DNA of 64,000 nt, taken from the NCBI GenBank assembly GCA_040390025.1, contig JAZJZD010000009.1:1-64000 (forward strand). Reading direction: 5' to 3'. The position numbers and the translations under genes were made by a program. The notes under the pieces were generated by a model. That model worked only from the letters and a program-made list of their open reading frames with translations. It did not search any database and was not told the DNA's origin. Positions 18,112-26,652 of the stretch are shown piece after piece. Positions within the stretch are counted from its first letter, which is position 1. Every line of letters starts with the position of its first letter. Origin of the DNA: JAVHYG01 sp040390025. GTDB taxonomy: Bacteria; Pseudomonadota; Gammaproteobacteria; Diplorickettsiales; Diplorickettsiaceae.

Positions 18112-18699
18112 ATTATTAGTAACGAAAAAGTGATTCAGCCAAGTAGACCAAGGCCAGGAGGAGGGTATCAACCTAAGTCAAGCAATACAAAGAGGGTGCG
18201 AGTAAATGGGGAGATTCGGGTTCCTCAGGTTAGGTTAATAGGCCCTGAACGTGAGCAATTAGGCGTTGTTTCCTTAGTTGATGCCATGCGGCAAGCTGAA
18301 CAAGCCGATCTTGATTTGGTAGAGATTGCACCAACAGCAGCACCTCCTGTTTGTCGCATTATGAATTATGGCAAATATCTCTTTGAGCTTAATAAACAGA
18401 AAACGGTTCAGAAAAAAAAGCAAAAGCAGGTTCAATTAAAGGAAGTTAAGTTTCGACCCGTTACGGGAGAAGGAGATTATCAGGTCAAGCTACGCAACCT
18501 GATACGTTTCCTAGAACAGGGTGATAAAGTTAAAATTACTGTAAGGTTTCGTGGTCGTGAAATCGCGCATAACCATTTGGGTGCTAAGCTTATTGGGCGC
18601 TTAGAAGCTGATTTGGTAGAGCATGCTGTGATTGATGATAGACCAAAAATGGAAGGAAGGCAGATGATTTTAATAGTAAGCCCTAAGAAAGCAAAGTAG
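18112..18699 (+). CDS. infC: Translation initiation factor IF-3, AUU start
   Basis: IF-3 keeps ribosomal subunits apart and checks the start codon. The C-terminal half has the conserved KEVKFRPVTGEGDYQVKLRN and KITVRFRGREI stretches. The start is the point of interest: the reading frame has no ATG, and a GTG at 18130 lacks a ribosome site at the right distance, but in-frame ATT at 18112 stands 5 bp behind GGAG (18103-18106), with a second ATT at 18115. An AUU start is known for infC in gammaproteobacteria, where it lets IF-3 repress its own translation. That gives 195 residues beginning (M)ISNEKVIQPSRP. Encoded 12 bp after thrS, in the thrS-infC-rpmI-rplT operon. Confidence 0.95.
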   Translation: MISNEKVIQPSRPRPGGGYQPKSSNTKRVRVNGEIRVPQVRLIGPEREQLGVVSLVDAMRQAEQADLDLVEIAPTAAPPVCRIMNYGKYLFELNKQKTVQKKKQKQVQLKEVKFRPVTGEGDYQVKLRNLIRFLEQGDKVKITVRFRGREIAHNHLGAKLIGRLEADLVEHAVIDDRPKMEGRQMILIVSPKKAK

Positions 18700-18744
18700 C
18701 AATATAAGCGCTTGAATTTGCGATTTTGCCATTCAAGTAAAACG

Positions 18745-18782
18745 AGAGGGTGTCTTCAATCGTGCAATTGAAGACACTTTCT
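18745..18782. repeat. Minimal family A palindrome in the infC-rpmI gap
   Basis: The sequence AGAGGGTGTCTTCAAT then CGTGC then AATTGAAGACACT is an inverted repeat made of just the two ends of the family A element (complete copy at 59462-59608), with the middle deleted. Its hairpin (GTGTCTTCAAT/ATTGAAGACAC) would form in the mRNA 28 bp ahead of rpmI. Confidence 0.75.
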
Positions 18783-18809
18783 AAATATAAGTAATGCGGA
18801 GTATATCCT

Positions 18810-19004
18810 ATGCCAAAGTTAAAAACCCATCGAGGAGCGGCTAAGCGCTTTAAGCCGACCGCTAAAGGTTATAAATGTGACCAGTCGCACCATAATCACA
18901 TCCTCACTAAGAAAGCTACTAAACGCAAACGAAAATTGCGTCACACTAATTTAGTGAATCCAAGTGACGTACGTTCTGTTGCTCGTATGTTGCAAGGTTC
19001 TTAA
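18810..19004 (+). CDS. rpmI: 50S ribosomal protein L35
   Basis: 64 residues, basic, MPKLKTHRGAAKRFKPTAKG and ending VARMLQ with the typical KRKRKLRHTNLV middle. L35 is an assembly protein of the large subunit. It sits between infC (110 bp upstream, holding the family A hairpin) and rplT (31 bp downstream), the canonical operon order. In E. coli L20 represses translation of rpmI; the hairpin ahead of this gene differs from that operator, so the same control is not shown. Confidence 0.97.
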   Translation: MPKLKTHRGAAKRFKPTAKGYKCDQSHHNHILTKKATKRKRKLRHTNLVNPSDVRSVARMLQGS

Positions 19005-19035
19005 AACAATGAAAGATATATAGAGGTTTAATACA

Positions 19036-19392
19036 ATGCCAAGAGTAAAACGTGGGGTAACTGCCAGGGCCCGTCATAAGAAAATATTAAAAGCAGCAAA
19101 GGGCTACCGGGGTGCTCGAAGCCGTGTAATAAGGGCTGCAAAACAAGCGGTAACTAAGGCAGGGCAATATGCGTACCGTGATAGAAAACAGAAAAAACGT
19201 GATTTCCGTGCACTTTGGATAGTTCGTATTAATGCTGCTACCCGTGAGCACGGCTTGGCCTATAGCCGCTTTATTGCAGGTCTTGCTAAAGCTGAAATTG
19301 CTGTTGATCGTAAAATCTTAGCGGATTTGGCGATAACAGATAAAGTAACCTTCGCTCAGCTTGTTGAAAAAGCGAAACAGGCTTTAATTTAG
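19036..19392 (+). CDS. rplT: 50S ribosomal protein L20
   Basis: 118 residues: MPRVKRGVTARARHKKILKA, then KGYRGARSRVIRAAKQAV and the WIVRINAATREHG segment. L20 binds 23S rRNA early in assembly and in E. coli represses its own operon. Last gene of thrS-infC-rpmI-rplT. Downstream, a short AGGAA-AAAC-TTCCT hairpin followed by TTTTC (19407-19424) may be the operon terminator, followed by a short repeat remnant (TTGCTTCGTGTCTACGGCAC). Confidence 0.97.
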   Translation: MPRVKRGVTARARHKKILKAAKGYRGARSRVIRAAKQAVTKAGQYAYRDRKQKKRDFRALWIVRINAATREHGLAYSRFIAGLAKAEIAVDRKILADLAITDKVTFAQLVEKAKQALI

Positions 19393-19485
19393 CCCCGTGG
19401 CAATCCAGGAAAAACTTCCTTTTTCATTGGATTGCTTCGTGTCTACGGCACTCGCAATGACGACGTTTACAAATTAAGTTTTTTT

Positions 19486-20088
19486 CTAGTTACCGATAAC
19501 AACACGAGAGTGTAATGATCGCGTTAAGGTATTACCATCAATAAACTCTAATTCACTTCCTAAAGGAACACCGTGGGCAATGCGGCTAATTTTTATGTCT
19601 TGTTGTTTCAGGAGTTCAGCAAGATAATGAGCAGTGGCTTCCCCTTCTATAGTAGGATTAGTTGCTAAAATAACTTCTTCTGGCGGATTTGTTTGAATAC
19701 GTTGAACAAAGTGCTTAATACCGATTTCCTCAGGGCCAATTCCGTCTAAGGGTGATAATCGTCCCATTAATACAAAGTATTGACCGCGATAACTTGCTGT
19801 TTGTTCTATAGCCATGACATCAATCGGTGTTTCAACCACACAGAGTAGACTATTATCACGATTGGGATTTGCACAGAGTGTACAAAGTGGTGTTTCACTT
19901 AAACTTCGACATTGTTCACAGTGTCCAATCTTATGAATTGCTTGTTCTATAATTTTAGCGAGTTGTAAACCTTCTGAACGTGCTCTTTCGAGTAAATGAA
20001 AAGCCATACGCTGAGCAGACTTAGGTCCGATACCTGGCAAACAGCGCAATTGCGCGATAAGTTGTGTTATCAAAGGACTAAAAGCCAT
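19486..20088 (-). CDS. recR: Recombination protein RecR
   Basis: 200 residues: helix-hairpin-helix start (LRCLPGIGPKSAQRMAFHLL), zinc finger with CEQC and CTLC (residues about 57-72) and a Toprim domain with VVETPIDVMAIEQ and the LSPLDGIGPE stretch. RecR with RecF/RecO loads RecA at gaps. Last gene of dnaX-ybaB-recR, 43 bp after ybaB. Confidence 0.96.
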   Translation of the reverse strand: MAFSPLITQLIAQLRCLPGIGPKSAQRMAFHLLERARSEGLQLAKIIEQAIHKIGHCEQCRSLSETPLCTLCANPNRDNSLLCVVETPIDVMAIEQTASYRGQYFVLMGRLSPLDGIGPEEIGIKHFVQRIQTNPPEEVILATNPTIEGEATAHYLAELLKQQDIKISRIAHGVPLGSELEFIDGNTLTRSLHSRVVIGN

Positions 20089-20131
20089 AGTAGATTGCTT
20101 CCTCGCTTACCGTTGTTAACACGACTATATT

Positions 20132-20464
20132 TTAAGCTTCTGTAGAATCGTCGCTAAATTTAGTTTGAATTTGTGATGTTAAATCCGTTAATTTTTGTCG
20201 CGAAGCCTTTTCAACTTTTTGTAATGCACTGTTAAATGCGCCTATGAGTAATTCTTCTATAAACTCTTTGCTTTGTTTTAGTAGACTTGGATCAAGCCAG
20301 ATAGACTTTACAGCGTGTCGGCCATCCATATCGATTTTGATCAGACCGCCACCCGCTTCTCCTGTAACGACTATTCTTGCAAGTTCTTCTTGGGCAGACT
20401 GCATTTTCGATTGCATGTCTTGGGCTTGTTTTAAAAGGCTGTTTAAGTCAACTTTCATATTCAT
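20132..20464 (-). CDS. ybaB: YbaB/EbfC-family nucleoid-associated protein
   Basis: 110 residues: an N-terminal alpha-helix (LNSLLKQAQDMQSKMQSAQE), a beta-sheet with VTGEAGGGLIKIDMDGRHAV and a C-terminal helix (LLIGAFNSALQKVEKAS). Family members form dimers like tweezers and bind DNA. It sits between dnaX (40 bp) and recR as in most bacteria. The start at 20464 gives MNMKVDLN; a second Met two codons in (20458) is equally possible. Confidence 0.95.
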   Translation of the reverse strand: MNMKVDLNSLLKQAQDMQSKMQSAQEELARIVVTGEAGGGLIKIDMDGRHAVKSIWLDPSLLKQSKEFIEELLIGAFNSALQKVEKASRQKLTDLTSQIQTKFSDDSTEA

Positions 20465-20504
20465 CTTTATTTTCCTCTGTTTTTACTTTTTAACAATAAG
20501 CTTA

Positions 20505-22094
20505 TTAGCTTTCATCTAGGAGCTGGATAGCCTCAGGCTGTAGTTTGGCATCAAATGTCTTTATTATAGCTTGAAGTGTTGGATCTTCTTGCAAAGCCTC
20601 TGTTGTTTGCTGTAATCGTTGTGTTTTTTGTAACTGCTCCTGGCGTGCGGGCGTTAATAGAGTAGCATCTCCTAAGCTAATTGATAAGGTTATGGGCTTG
20701 CCGAAATAGTTAGAAAGTGCTTGGGTGAGCTTTTCTGCTTGTTTTGGTGTGTGTAATGCAGTTTGTTTAGGATCTAATAATAAGCTAACGTGATTATTGG
20801 AATAATCCTGTAAAACACATTGGCAGGCAAAAGTATACGTTATTCCCGTTAAATTTAATTGTTTGTTTAGTATGTTCCAGTCCAACACAATATTTTTCGT
20901 TGTTTTAGCTTGCTGACCATTTTCTGTAGTAGTTAGATTTTTTTCTAAGGAGATTGTTTCAGAAAAAGACTCACGGAGTGGAACTTTTCTGTCAGGCGGA
21001 GGAAGGGGGGCGTCATTAGTGACCGGCTTAAAGGCCAACATTCGTAGTAGCATCATCTCAAATCCCAAGCGAGGCGTTGGAGCTAATGATAAGTCACGCC
21101 GACTTAATAAAGCAATTTGATAATAAAGTTGAGTATCTTCTGGAGAAAGTTGTTGAGCTAATTGTTGTAGCGTTTCATTTTTCGTTATTTTTGTTGTTAA
21201 TATTTGTGTTAATGCAATGTGATGTAAGTAGGTTAAAAGTTCATCAATTACATGTAAAAAATCAGCCGCTTGCTCATTTAATTGTTCTATGACAGTCCAG
21301 AGTTTCGTTGTATCCTTTAAAATAAGCGCTTCAAGTAATTCCGTTATATCGCTTGTGGAGACGCTACCTAGTAAAGTCCTTATATCCTGTTCGGTAAGGT
21401 TTTGCTTGCTATAAGCAATAGCTTGGTCTAACAAACTTAACGCATCGCGTAGACTTCCTCGAGAAGCCGTGGCAAGAATCTGTAATGCGTTTAACTCATA
21501 AGGGATGTTTTCACATTTTAAAATAGCTTCTAAATGAGAGCTAATTTGCTCGACTGAAAGCGCTTTTAGATGAAACTGTAAACAGCGTGAAAGAATTGTT
21601 GCAGGTAGGCGTTGCGGATCGGTTGTGGCTAATAAAAAGACGACATGGGGAGGGGGTTCTTCCAGTGTTTTTAGCAATGCATTAAAACTATGCGAAGAAA
21701 GCATATGGACTTCGTCAATAAGGTAGATTTTATAACGTCCTTGGCTAGGGGCATAGTGAACATCAGCAAGTAAATCACGTGTATCCTCGACTTTGGTTCG
21801 TGAAGCCGCATCTACTTCAATCAGGTCAGTAAAGCGTAGCGTGTTAATAGCTTGACATGCAGAGCATTGATCGCAGGGATCAGGTGTTATTTTTGTTTGA
21901 CAGTTTAGGCATTTAGCCAGTAACCGTGCCAAACTTGTTTTGCCAACACCTCGTGTTCCAGTAAAAAGATAGGCGTGGTGGATCCGTTGGCTTTCAAGGG
22001 CATTTTTTAGAATACGGCAAGTTGATTCCTGGCCCACCAGTTGTGTAAAAGAACGAGGTCGATATTTTCGAGCAAGAACTTGGTAACTCATCAT
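20505..22094 (-). CDS. dnaX: DNA polymerase III subunits gamma and tau
   Basis: 529 residues. The AAA+ part has YRPRSFTQLVGQE, Walker A GTRGVGKTSLARLLAK, a zinc module (CLNC, CDQCSAC), Walker B YLIDEVHMLS and the LEEPPPHVVFLLATTDPQ sensor stretch. The C-terminal half (from about residue 370) is shorter than E. coli tau (643 total) but keeps a domain-V-like end (LLTPARQEQLQKTQ). Gamma/tau is the motor of the clamp loader and couples polymerase to DnaB. I see no A-AAA-AAG slippery site of the E. coli kind, so a frameshifted gamma form is not shown. First protein gene after tRNA-Ser and SRP RNA on the same strand. Confidence 0.96.
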   Translation of the reverse strand: MMSYQVLARKYRPRSFTQLVGQESTCRILKNALESQRIHHAYLFTGTRGVGKTSLARLLAKCLNCQTKITPDPCDQCSACQAINTLRFTDLIEVDAASRTKVEDTRDLLADVHYAPSQGRYKIYLIDEVHMLSSHSFNALLKTLEEPPPHVVFLLATTDPQRLPATILSRCLQFHLKALSVEQISSHLEAILKCENIPYELNALQILATASRGSLRDALSLLDQAIAYSKQNLTEQDIRTLLGSVSTSDITELLEALILKDTTKLWTVIEQLNEQAADFLHVIDELLTYLHHIALTQILTTKITKNETLQQLAQQLSPEDTQLYYQIALLSRRDLSLAPTPRLGFEMMLLRMLAFKPVTNDAPLPPPDRKVPLRESFSETISLEKNLTTTENGQQAKTTKNIVLDWNILNKQLNLTGITYTFACQCVLQDYSNNHVSLLLDPKQTALHTPKQAEKLTQALSNYFGKPITLSISLGDATLLTPARQEQLQKTQRLQQTTEALQEDPTLQAIIKTFDAKLQPEAIQLLDES

Positions 22095-22123
22095 TCTACC
22101 ACCTGGTTTGCTAGCGATCTAAA

Positions 22124-22329
<206 letters not shown>

Positions 22330-22423
22330 TCAAGAAAGGGGCCCAGGTTAAACTAGAATGCTTAATTTGGCAATTAGCTTTCTTATTTTCAGGCGTATCC
22401 AATTATTTGTAACGGGCTGTCTA

Positions 22424-22630
22424 TCATCCGCCATACGATGCTCGAATTTGTCTATCTATTTTTTTGCGTTGCTCCGCTCTGTTCCAGCGGGCAGATTCCT
22501 CTTCACCGTTTTTGATCCGCTGCTTATTAAGCCAGAGGATTTCTTTAATTCGCTTTTCTATATCGCGTTTTTCTGTATTCCTGCTGTAGGATGAGTTTAG
22601 TTCCTGCTCTGCTTCTATTAAGCTGTTTTA
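22424..22630 (-). other. Open frame without start codon, possible gene remnant
   Basis: In the 411-bp gap between tRNA-Ser and prfC, the minus strand holds a stop-to-stop frame of about 68 codons (SLIEAEQELNSSYSRNTEKR ... GEEESARWNRAEQRKK ... IRASYGG) rich in charged, helix-forming residues, with no ATG/GTG start. It reads like real coding sequence from the middle or end of a lost gene; family not recognised. The remainder of the gap (22331-22423, 22631-22741) shows nothing further. Confidence 0.3.
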
Positions 22631-22741
22631 TCCCTACCCATTCGGGTTGAAAATGCAACAACATTCAAACACTTTCTGTGCTAGTGGTGTAGAATCAAGT
22701 TATTTTGTTCATAATTAATTCATCATAAGGCCAGAGTACGA

Positions 22742-24316
22742 ATGTCAGAATCTGAGATACAATCAAGACGGACGTTTGCCATTATTTCGCACCCGGATGC
22801 GGGTAAAACCACGCTCACTGAAAAGCTTTTGTTGTGGGGAGGAGTCATCCAATTAGCGGGAACAGTAAAAGCGCGCAAAGCAGCACACCATGCAACTTCT
22901 GACTGGATGGCTTTAGAAAAGGAACGAGGGATATCGGTAACTACGTCCGTGATGCAGTTTCCTTATCAGGGATGTATTTTTAACCTGTTAGATACACCAG
23001 GACACGTTGACTTCTCGGAAGATACCTACCGTACCTTAACGGCTGTGGATTCTGCTTTGATGGTGATTGATGCGGCTAAGGGTGTGGAGCCGCGTACACA
23101 AAAGTTACTCGAGATTTGTCGTTTACGCCAGATTCCAATTCTGACATTTATAAATAAAATGGATAGAGAAGCCCGGCCGCCTATTGAACTTTTAGATGAT
23201 ATTGAATCGACTTTAGGGATTTCTTGTGCGCCGATGACTTGGCCTATTGGTATGGGAAAACAATTTAAGGGTGTTTACCATATACCAGAAGACAAAGTTT
23301 ATTTTTATGCACCTTCAAGTAATTTAACACGAAAAGATAGTGAGTGCTTTGCGGGGTTACAAGATATAAAAATAAAAGAGAGGATAGGTTTTTGGTATGA
23401 TGAATTACAGGAAGAATTAGCCCTTATCAAAGGGGTATGTCCTGTATTTAATGAGCAGGACTATCGAAATGGAAAATTAACACCGGTATTTTTTGGTTCA
23501 GCCATTAACAATTTCGGTATACAAGAATTATTAGCGGCGTTTGTCAAATTTGCGCCGTTTCCACAGCCCAGACAAACGGATGTTCGCTTAGTAAAACCCG
23601 AAGAGGAAGCGTTTAGTGGGTTTGTATTTAAGATTCAGGCGAATATGGATCCTGCACATCGAGATAGAATTGCTTTTCTACGTATATGCTCTGGAAAATA
23701 TACGCCAGGGATGAAGCTTTATCATGTGCGTACACAACGTGAAATAACTATTAACAATGCACTTACATTCATGGCAGGTGATCGTAATCGAATAGAAGAA
23801 GCTTGGCCGGGTGATATTATTGGTTTACATAACCATGGTACGATACAAATTGGTGATAGCTTTACTAGCGGCGAAGCTTTAAAATTTATAGGCATTCCTT
23901 CATTTTCTCCTGAGTTATTTCGACGAGTACATCTAAAAGATCCCCTCAAATCAAAGGCCTTATTAAAAGGTTTGCTTCAGTTGTCAGAGGAAGGTGCGAT
24001 ACAAATTTTTCGGCCGCTTGCAAGCAGTGATTTGATTTTAGGTGCTATTGGGGTTTTACAATTTGATGTTGTTGCATACCGTTTAAAGTATGAATATAAA
24101 GTGGAGTGTGCTTATGAGCCAATAAATATTGTGACAGCACACTGGGTTAGTAGCGACGATCCAAAACAATTGGAAGAATTCAAAATAAAAGCTTTTGGGC
24201 ATTTGGCGCTCGACAGTAAGGAAAACCTTGCTTATTTAGCGCCCAGTCGTGTCAATTTAAATTTGACTATAGAGCGTTGGCCGACACTTCATTTTTCTAA
24301 ACTCAAGGAGGTTTAA
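22742..24316 (+). CDS. prfC: Peptide chain release factor 3
   Basis: 524 residues (E. coli 529). GTPase motifs: G1 SHPDAGKTTLTEKLL, the switch region ERGISVTTSVMQFPY, G3 LLDTPGHVDFSEDTYR, G4 FINKMDRE; domains II and III follow, including GAIGVLQFDVVAYRLK. RF3 speeds dissociation of RF1/RF2 after termination. EF-G is excluded by the LLWGGVIQLAGTVKAR phrase and the length. It starts at 22742 about 410 bp after tRNA-Ser; a histidine-kinase-like gene follows after 44 bp, perhaps in the same transcript. Confidence 0.96.
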   Translation: MSESEIQSRRTFAIISHPDAGKTTLTEKLLLWGGVIQLAGTVKARKAAHHATSDWMALEKERGISVTTSVMQFPYQGCIFNLLDTPGHVDFSEDTYRTLTAVDSALMVIDAAKGVEPRTQKLLEICRLRQIPILTFINKMDREARPPIELLDDIESTLGISCAPMTWPIGMGKQFKGVYHIPEDKVYFYAPSSNLTRKDSECFAGLQDIKIKERIGFWYDELQEELALIKGVCPVFNEQDYRNGKLTPVFFGSAINNFGIQELLAAFVKFAPFPQPRQTDVRLVKPEEEAFSGFVFKIQANMDPAHRDRIAFLRICSGKYTPGMKLYHVRTQREITINNALTFMAGDRNRIEEAWPGDIIGLHNHGTIQIGDSFTSGEALKFIGIPSFSPELFRRVHLKDPLKSKALLKGLLQLSEEGAIQIFRPLASSDLILGAIGVLQFDVVAYRLKYEYKVECAYEPINIVTAHWVSSDDPKQLEEFKIKAFGHLALDSKENLAYLAPSRVNLNLTIERWPTLHFSKLKEV

Positions 24317-24360
24317 TGAGAGGAAAATAATTATTAACTTTTTAATAATAGGAAAAAAAC

Positions 24361-25590
24361 ATGCAAGAAGATAGACATTTATTGCCTTCAGTTGTTAAGG
24401 TTGCTAGAGATGCAATAAAAGCTAATCATGCGAAATCTGGACTTATTTCTAATGTAAGTTATGGATTGCGTAGTGCGTTAACCAGTATCATGGGTATGGC
24501 GCAACTCTTAATGATGGATTGTTTACTACCCGCTCAGAAACAGTATGCAATGGATATTTTTCATGTCAGTGAATCTATCCTTCCTTTAATTAATCGCTTA
24601 TTAAACCTTTCTGAACGTGAAATGCAGCAAATTGGATTGAAAGTTCATCCTTTTAATTTAAAGGCCTTATTAGAAAAAGTAATAAAACAATTATTGTTTC
24701 AAGCCAAATCGAAAGGTATACAGTTTTTACTGGATTATCCGAGCTCTATTCCTACCGACGTAGTGGGTGATTCTGATTTGGTTCATCAGATAGTGATACA
24801 GTTAAGTAGCCATGCACTTAAAAATACAGAACAGGGTACAGTTACAGTGCAGGTTGCTTATGAGTCAAATAAGATAGAATCAGAAGATAACTTTAGCATC
24901 AGTATTAAAGATAATGGCAAAGGGATGCAAAAGAATGAACTTATAAATTTACAATCTTGTATCGATGAGAGTGATTCATATCGTACACAGGATTATAGAA
25001 ATATTGATTTAGGGATGGTTATTACTTTAGCTTATATAAAATTGTTAAACGGTAGTTTAGACGTGGAAAGTAGTCCAGGGAAAGGAAGTTTATTTGTTTG
25101 TCGAATTCCACTAAAACAAACAGAGGGTTTACATGAAGTAGTAATACCGACAAATACTACCAAACCTTTGGTAGTTTCATTTGCTAAATTACGTATTTTA
25201 TTGATTGAAGACAATGAAATTATTAGGTTATTCTACGAGTCCTTATTAGGAAAAATAGCCGGTTGTTCTGTAGATAGTGCAAGTAATGCGCAGATGGCTT
25301 TGAAATACTATATGGAATCTGATTATGATCTTATTCTTATGGACATTTGTTTGCCTGATAGCGATGGAGTGACCATAACACAAATTATCCGACAGCAGGA
25401 AGCGAAAGGAGAGCGAATACCCATTATTGCTATAACGGCTCGAGATAGGGTTAAAGACAAAGAAAAATTTATTGAAGCAGGCATCGACGAAGTACTAATT
25501 AAGCCTAAGCCTAATAATCTAGAAGAAATAATTGCACTATTAGAAAGGTGGGTTCTTTCGGCGAAGCTCTCTGGTAGAAGCGAAGTTTAG
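24361..25590 (+). CDS. Degenerate hybrid histidine kinase with intact receiver domain
   Basis: 409 residues. Residues 25-90 align with the HisKA dimerisation helix of hybrid kinases, but where the family has SHELRTPL the sequence is SYGLRSAL, so the phospho-accepting His is Tyr34. The ATPase domain (about 100-260) keeps a DNGKGM G1 box, but the N box reads QLSSHALKNT (Asn to His) and the GLGL G2 box reads DLGMVI. The receiver domain (about 278-400) is complete: acidic pair IEDNE, phospho-acceptor LMDICLPD, Thr in AITA and Lys in LIKPKP. No membrane segment, no sensor domain, no DNA-binding domain. It therefore cannot work as an ordinary kinase; it may be a phosphate-receiving scaffold fed by another kinase. 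Its end overlaps convergent minC by 4 bp. It follows prfC by 44 bp. Confidence 0.82.
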   Translation: MQEDRHLLPSVVKVARDAIKANHAKSGLISNVSYGLRSALTSIMGMAQLLMMDCLLPAQKQYAMDIFHVSESILPLINRLLNLSEREMQQIGLKVHPFNLKALLEKVIKQLLFQAKSKGIQFLLDYPSSIPTDVVGDSDLVHQIVIQLSSHALKNTEQGTVTVQVAYESNKIESEDNFSISIKDNGKGMQKNELINLQSCIDESDSYRTQDYRNIDLGMVITLAYIKLLNGSLDVESSPGKGSLFVCRIPLKQTEGLHEVVIPTNTTKPLVVSFAKLRILLIEDNEIIRLFYESLLGKIAGCSVDSASNAQMALKYYMESDYDLILMDICLPDSDGVTITQIIRQQEAKGERIPIIAITARDRVKDKEKFIEAGIDEVLIKPKPNNLEEIIALLERWVLSAKLSGRSEV

Positions 25591-26288
25591 TTCAATGTTC
25601 TTATTTGTAGTCGCTCTTGGTGTAGAGAAATTTGGACACCTGTTTTGCTTGAAGTCTGTTGTAAATCTTCGCTTAGCCAATAATGACCTGCAATAGCTAT
25701 TAATTCTGCTTCTAAGTTTTTACAGAAAATATGCGTATTTTGATTACCCATTACCCCTGCTAAGGCACGGCCTTTTAATTTTCCATAGATATGAATATTT
25801 CCATCCGCTAATAATTCTGCACCAGGACTTACTGAAGCGAGAACAATTAAATCACTATTTTTAGCATAAATTTGCTGCCCAGAACGCACAGGCTGAGTAA
25901 TAACTTTAGCGGTTGCGGTGAATGATGGTTTAGCGGTTGCTTCTGTACTTTCTGGTTTTATACTAGACAAAACCGCAAGTCCTGCCTGAACACTCAATGT
26001 CTGTTGTTCAGCATTGCCGCCACGAATTCCAACAGGAATAAGTCCATAACGGCGTAAACAACTAATAATAGCAAGGAAATCAATAGACTGGTTTGGGTTA
26101 GCCTTTAAGGAAGCTAGGTCTAAGATAATAGGGAGTTGTTGAAAAAACTGTGGTGTTTGATCTATCAAAGACTTTAATTGTTCTTGGATAAATGCAGGAT
26201 CGGCATTGAATAAATGCAATGTAGTCAAGGTAAATAGACTCGCCTTTAGTTTAAAGGCTTCTTGTGATGTTCCTGCCAGGTTGTACAT
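25587..26288 (-). CDS. minC: Septum site-determining protein MinC
   Basis: 233 residues. N-terminal domain (1-110) has the FTLTTLHLFNAD start and the LDLASLKANP strand; the C-terminal domain is a right-handed beta-helix with GQQIYAKNSDLIVLASVSPG, then GNIHIYGKLKGRALAG and GNQNTHIFCKNLEAEL. MinC blocks FtsZ polymerisation away from midcell with MinD and MinE. In E. coli minC, minD and minE are adjacent; here minC is alone: the next gene downstream is on the other strand (overlap 4 bp) and upstream lie repeats. minD/minE must be elsewhere or lost. Confidence 0.94.
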   Translation of the reverse strand: MYNLAGTSQEAFKLKASLFTLTTLHLFNADPAFIQEQLKSLIDQTPQFFQQLPIILDLASLKANPNQSIDFLAIISCLRRYGLIPVGIRGGNAEQQTLSVQAGLAVLSSIKPESTEATAKPSFTATAKVITQPVRSGQQIYAKNSDLIVLASVSPGAELLADGNIHIYGKLKGRALAGVMGNQNTHIFCKNLEAELIAIAGHYWLSEDLQQTSSKTGVQISLHQERLQIRTLN

Positions 26289-26340
26289 AAAAAACTCACC
26301 TATACTAGGGTATAGCCGCCATTTGTCACGATGATGGTCA

Positions 26341-26578
26341 TATACTCTTCGCGCTTGGATTTTTGGCTGTGTTGCCGCTCAACTCGCAATCCTCATGTAT
26401 GTTTTATACACTGCGGTTGCTTCGTTTTTGCGGCGCCTTGCCAAAGGCCCAATTGCTGTGAGTATAAACCGCGGTATTTTCTGCGTTTCGTTACTCACAT
26501 ACGCTTAAGTATGCTCCGTTACGATACTCGAAAAACCACGCTTTCTGACTCATCCTCGCTAAATGACGACATACCCTA
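26341..26578. repeat. Composite of family B (26341-26468) and family A core (26474-26578) repeats
   Basis: The reverse complement of 26341-26468 matches the family B palindrome (TTTATACTCACAGCAATTGG ... GCGAAGAGTATA) with extra material in the middle. It runs into TTCTGCGTTTCGTTACTCAC ... AGTATGCTCCGTTACGATAC ... CTCATCCTCG, the core of family A (59462). Together they fill most of the 364-bp minC-fadD gap. A frame of 83 codons here is repeat sequence, not a gene. Confidence 0.75.
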
Positions 26579-26652
26579 CTAAATACTCCAAATAAGGACT
26601 AAACATTATATACTAAAAATTGACAACCTACGTTTTTGCATAGGATGCCATC

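Noticed and set aside
26331..26582. 83-codon frame between minC and fadD
   Set aside because: It runs over two palindromic repeats (families B and A) and has no coding character.
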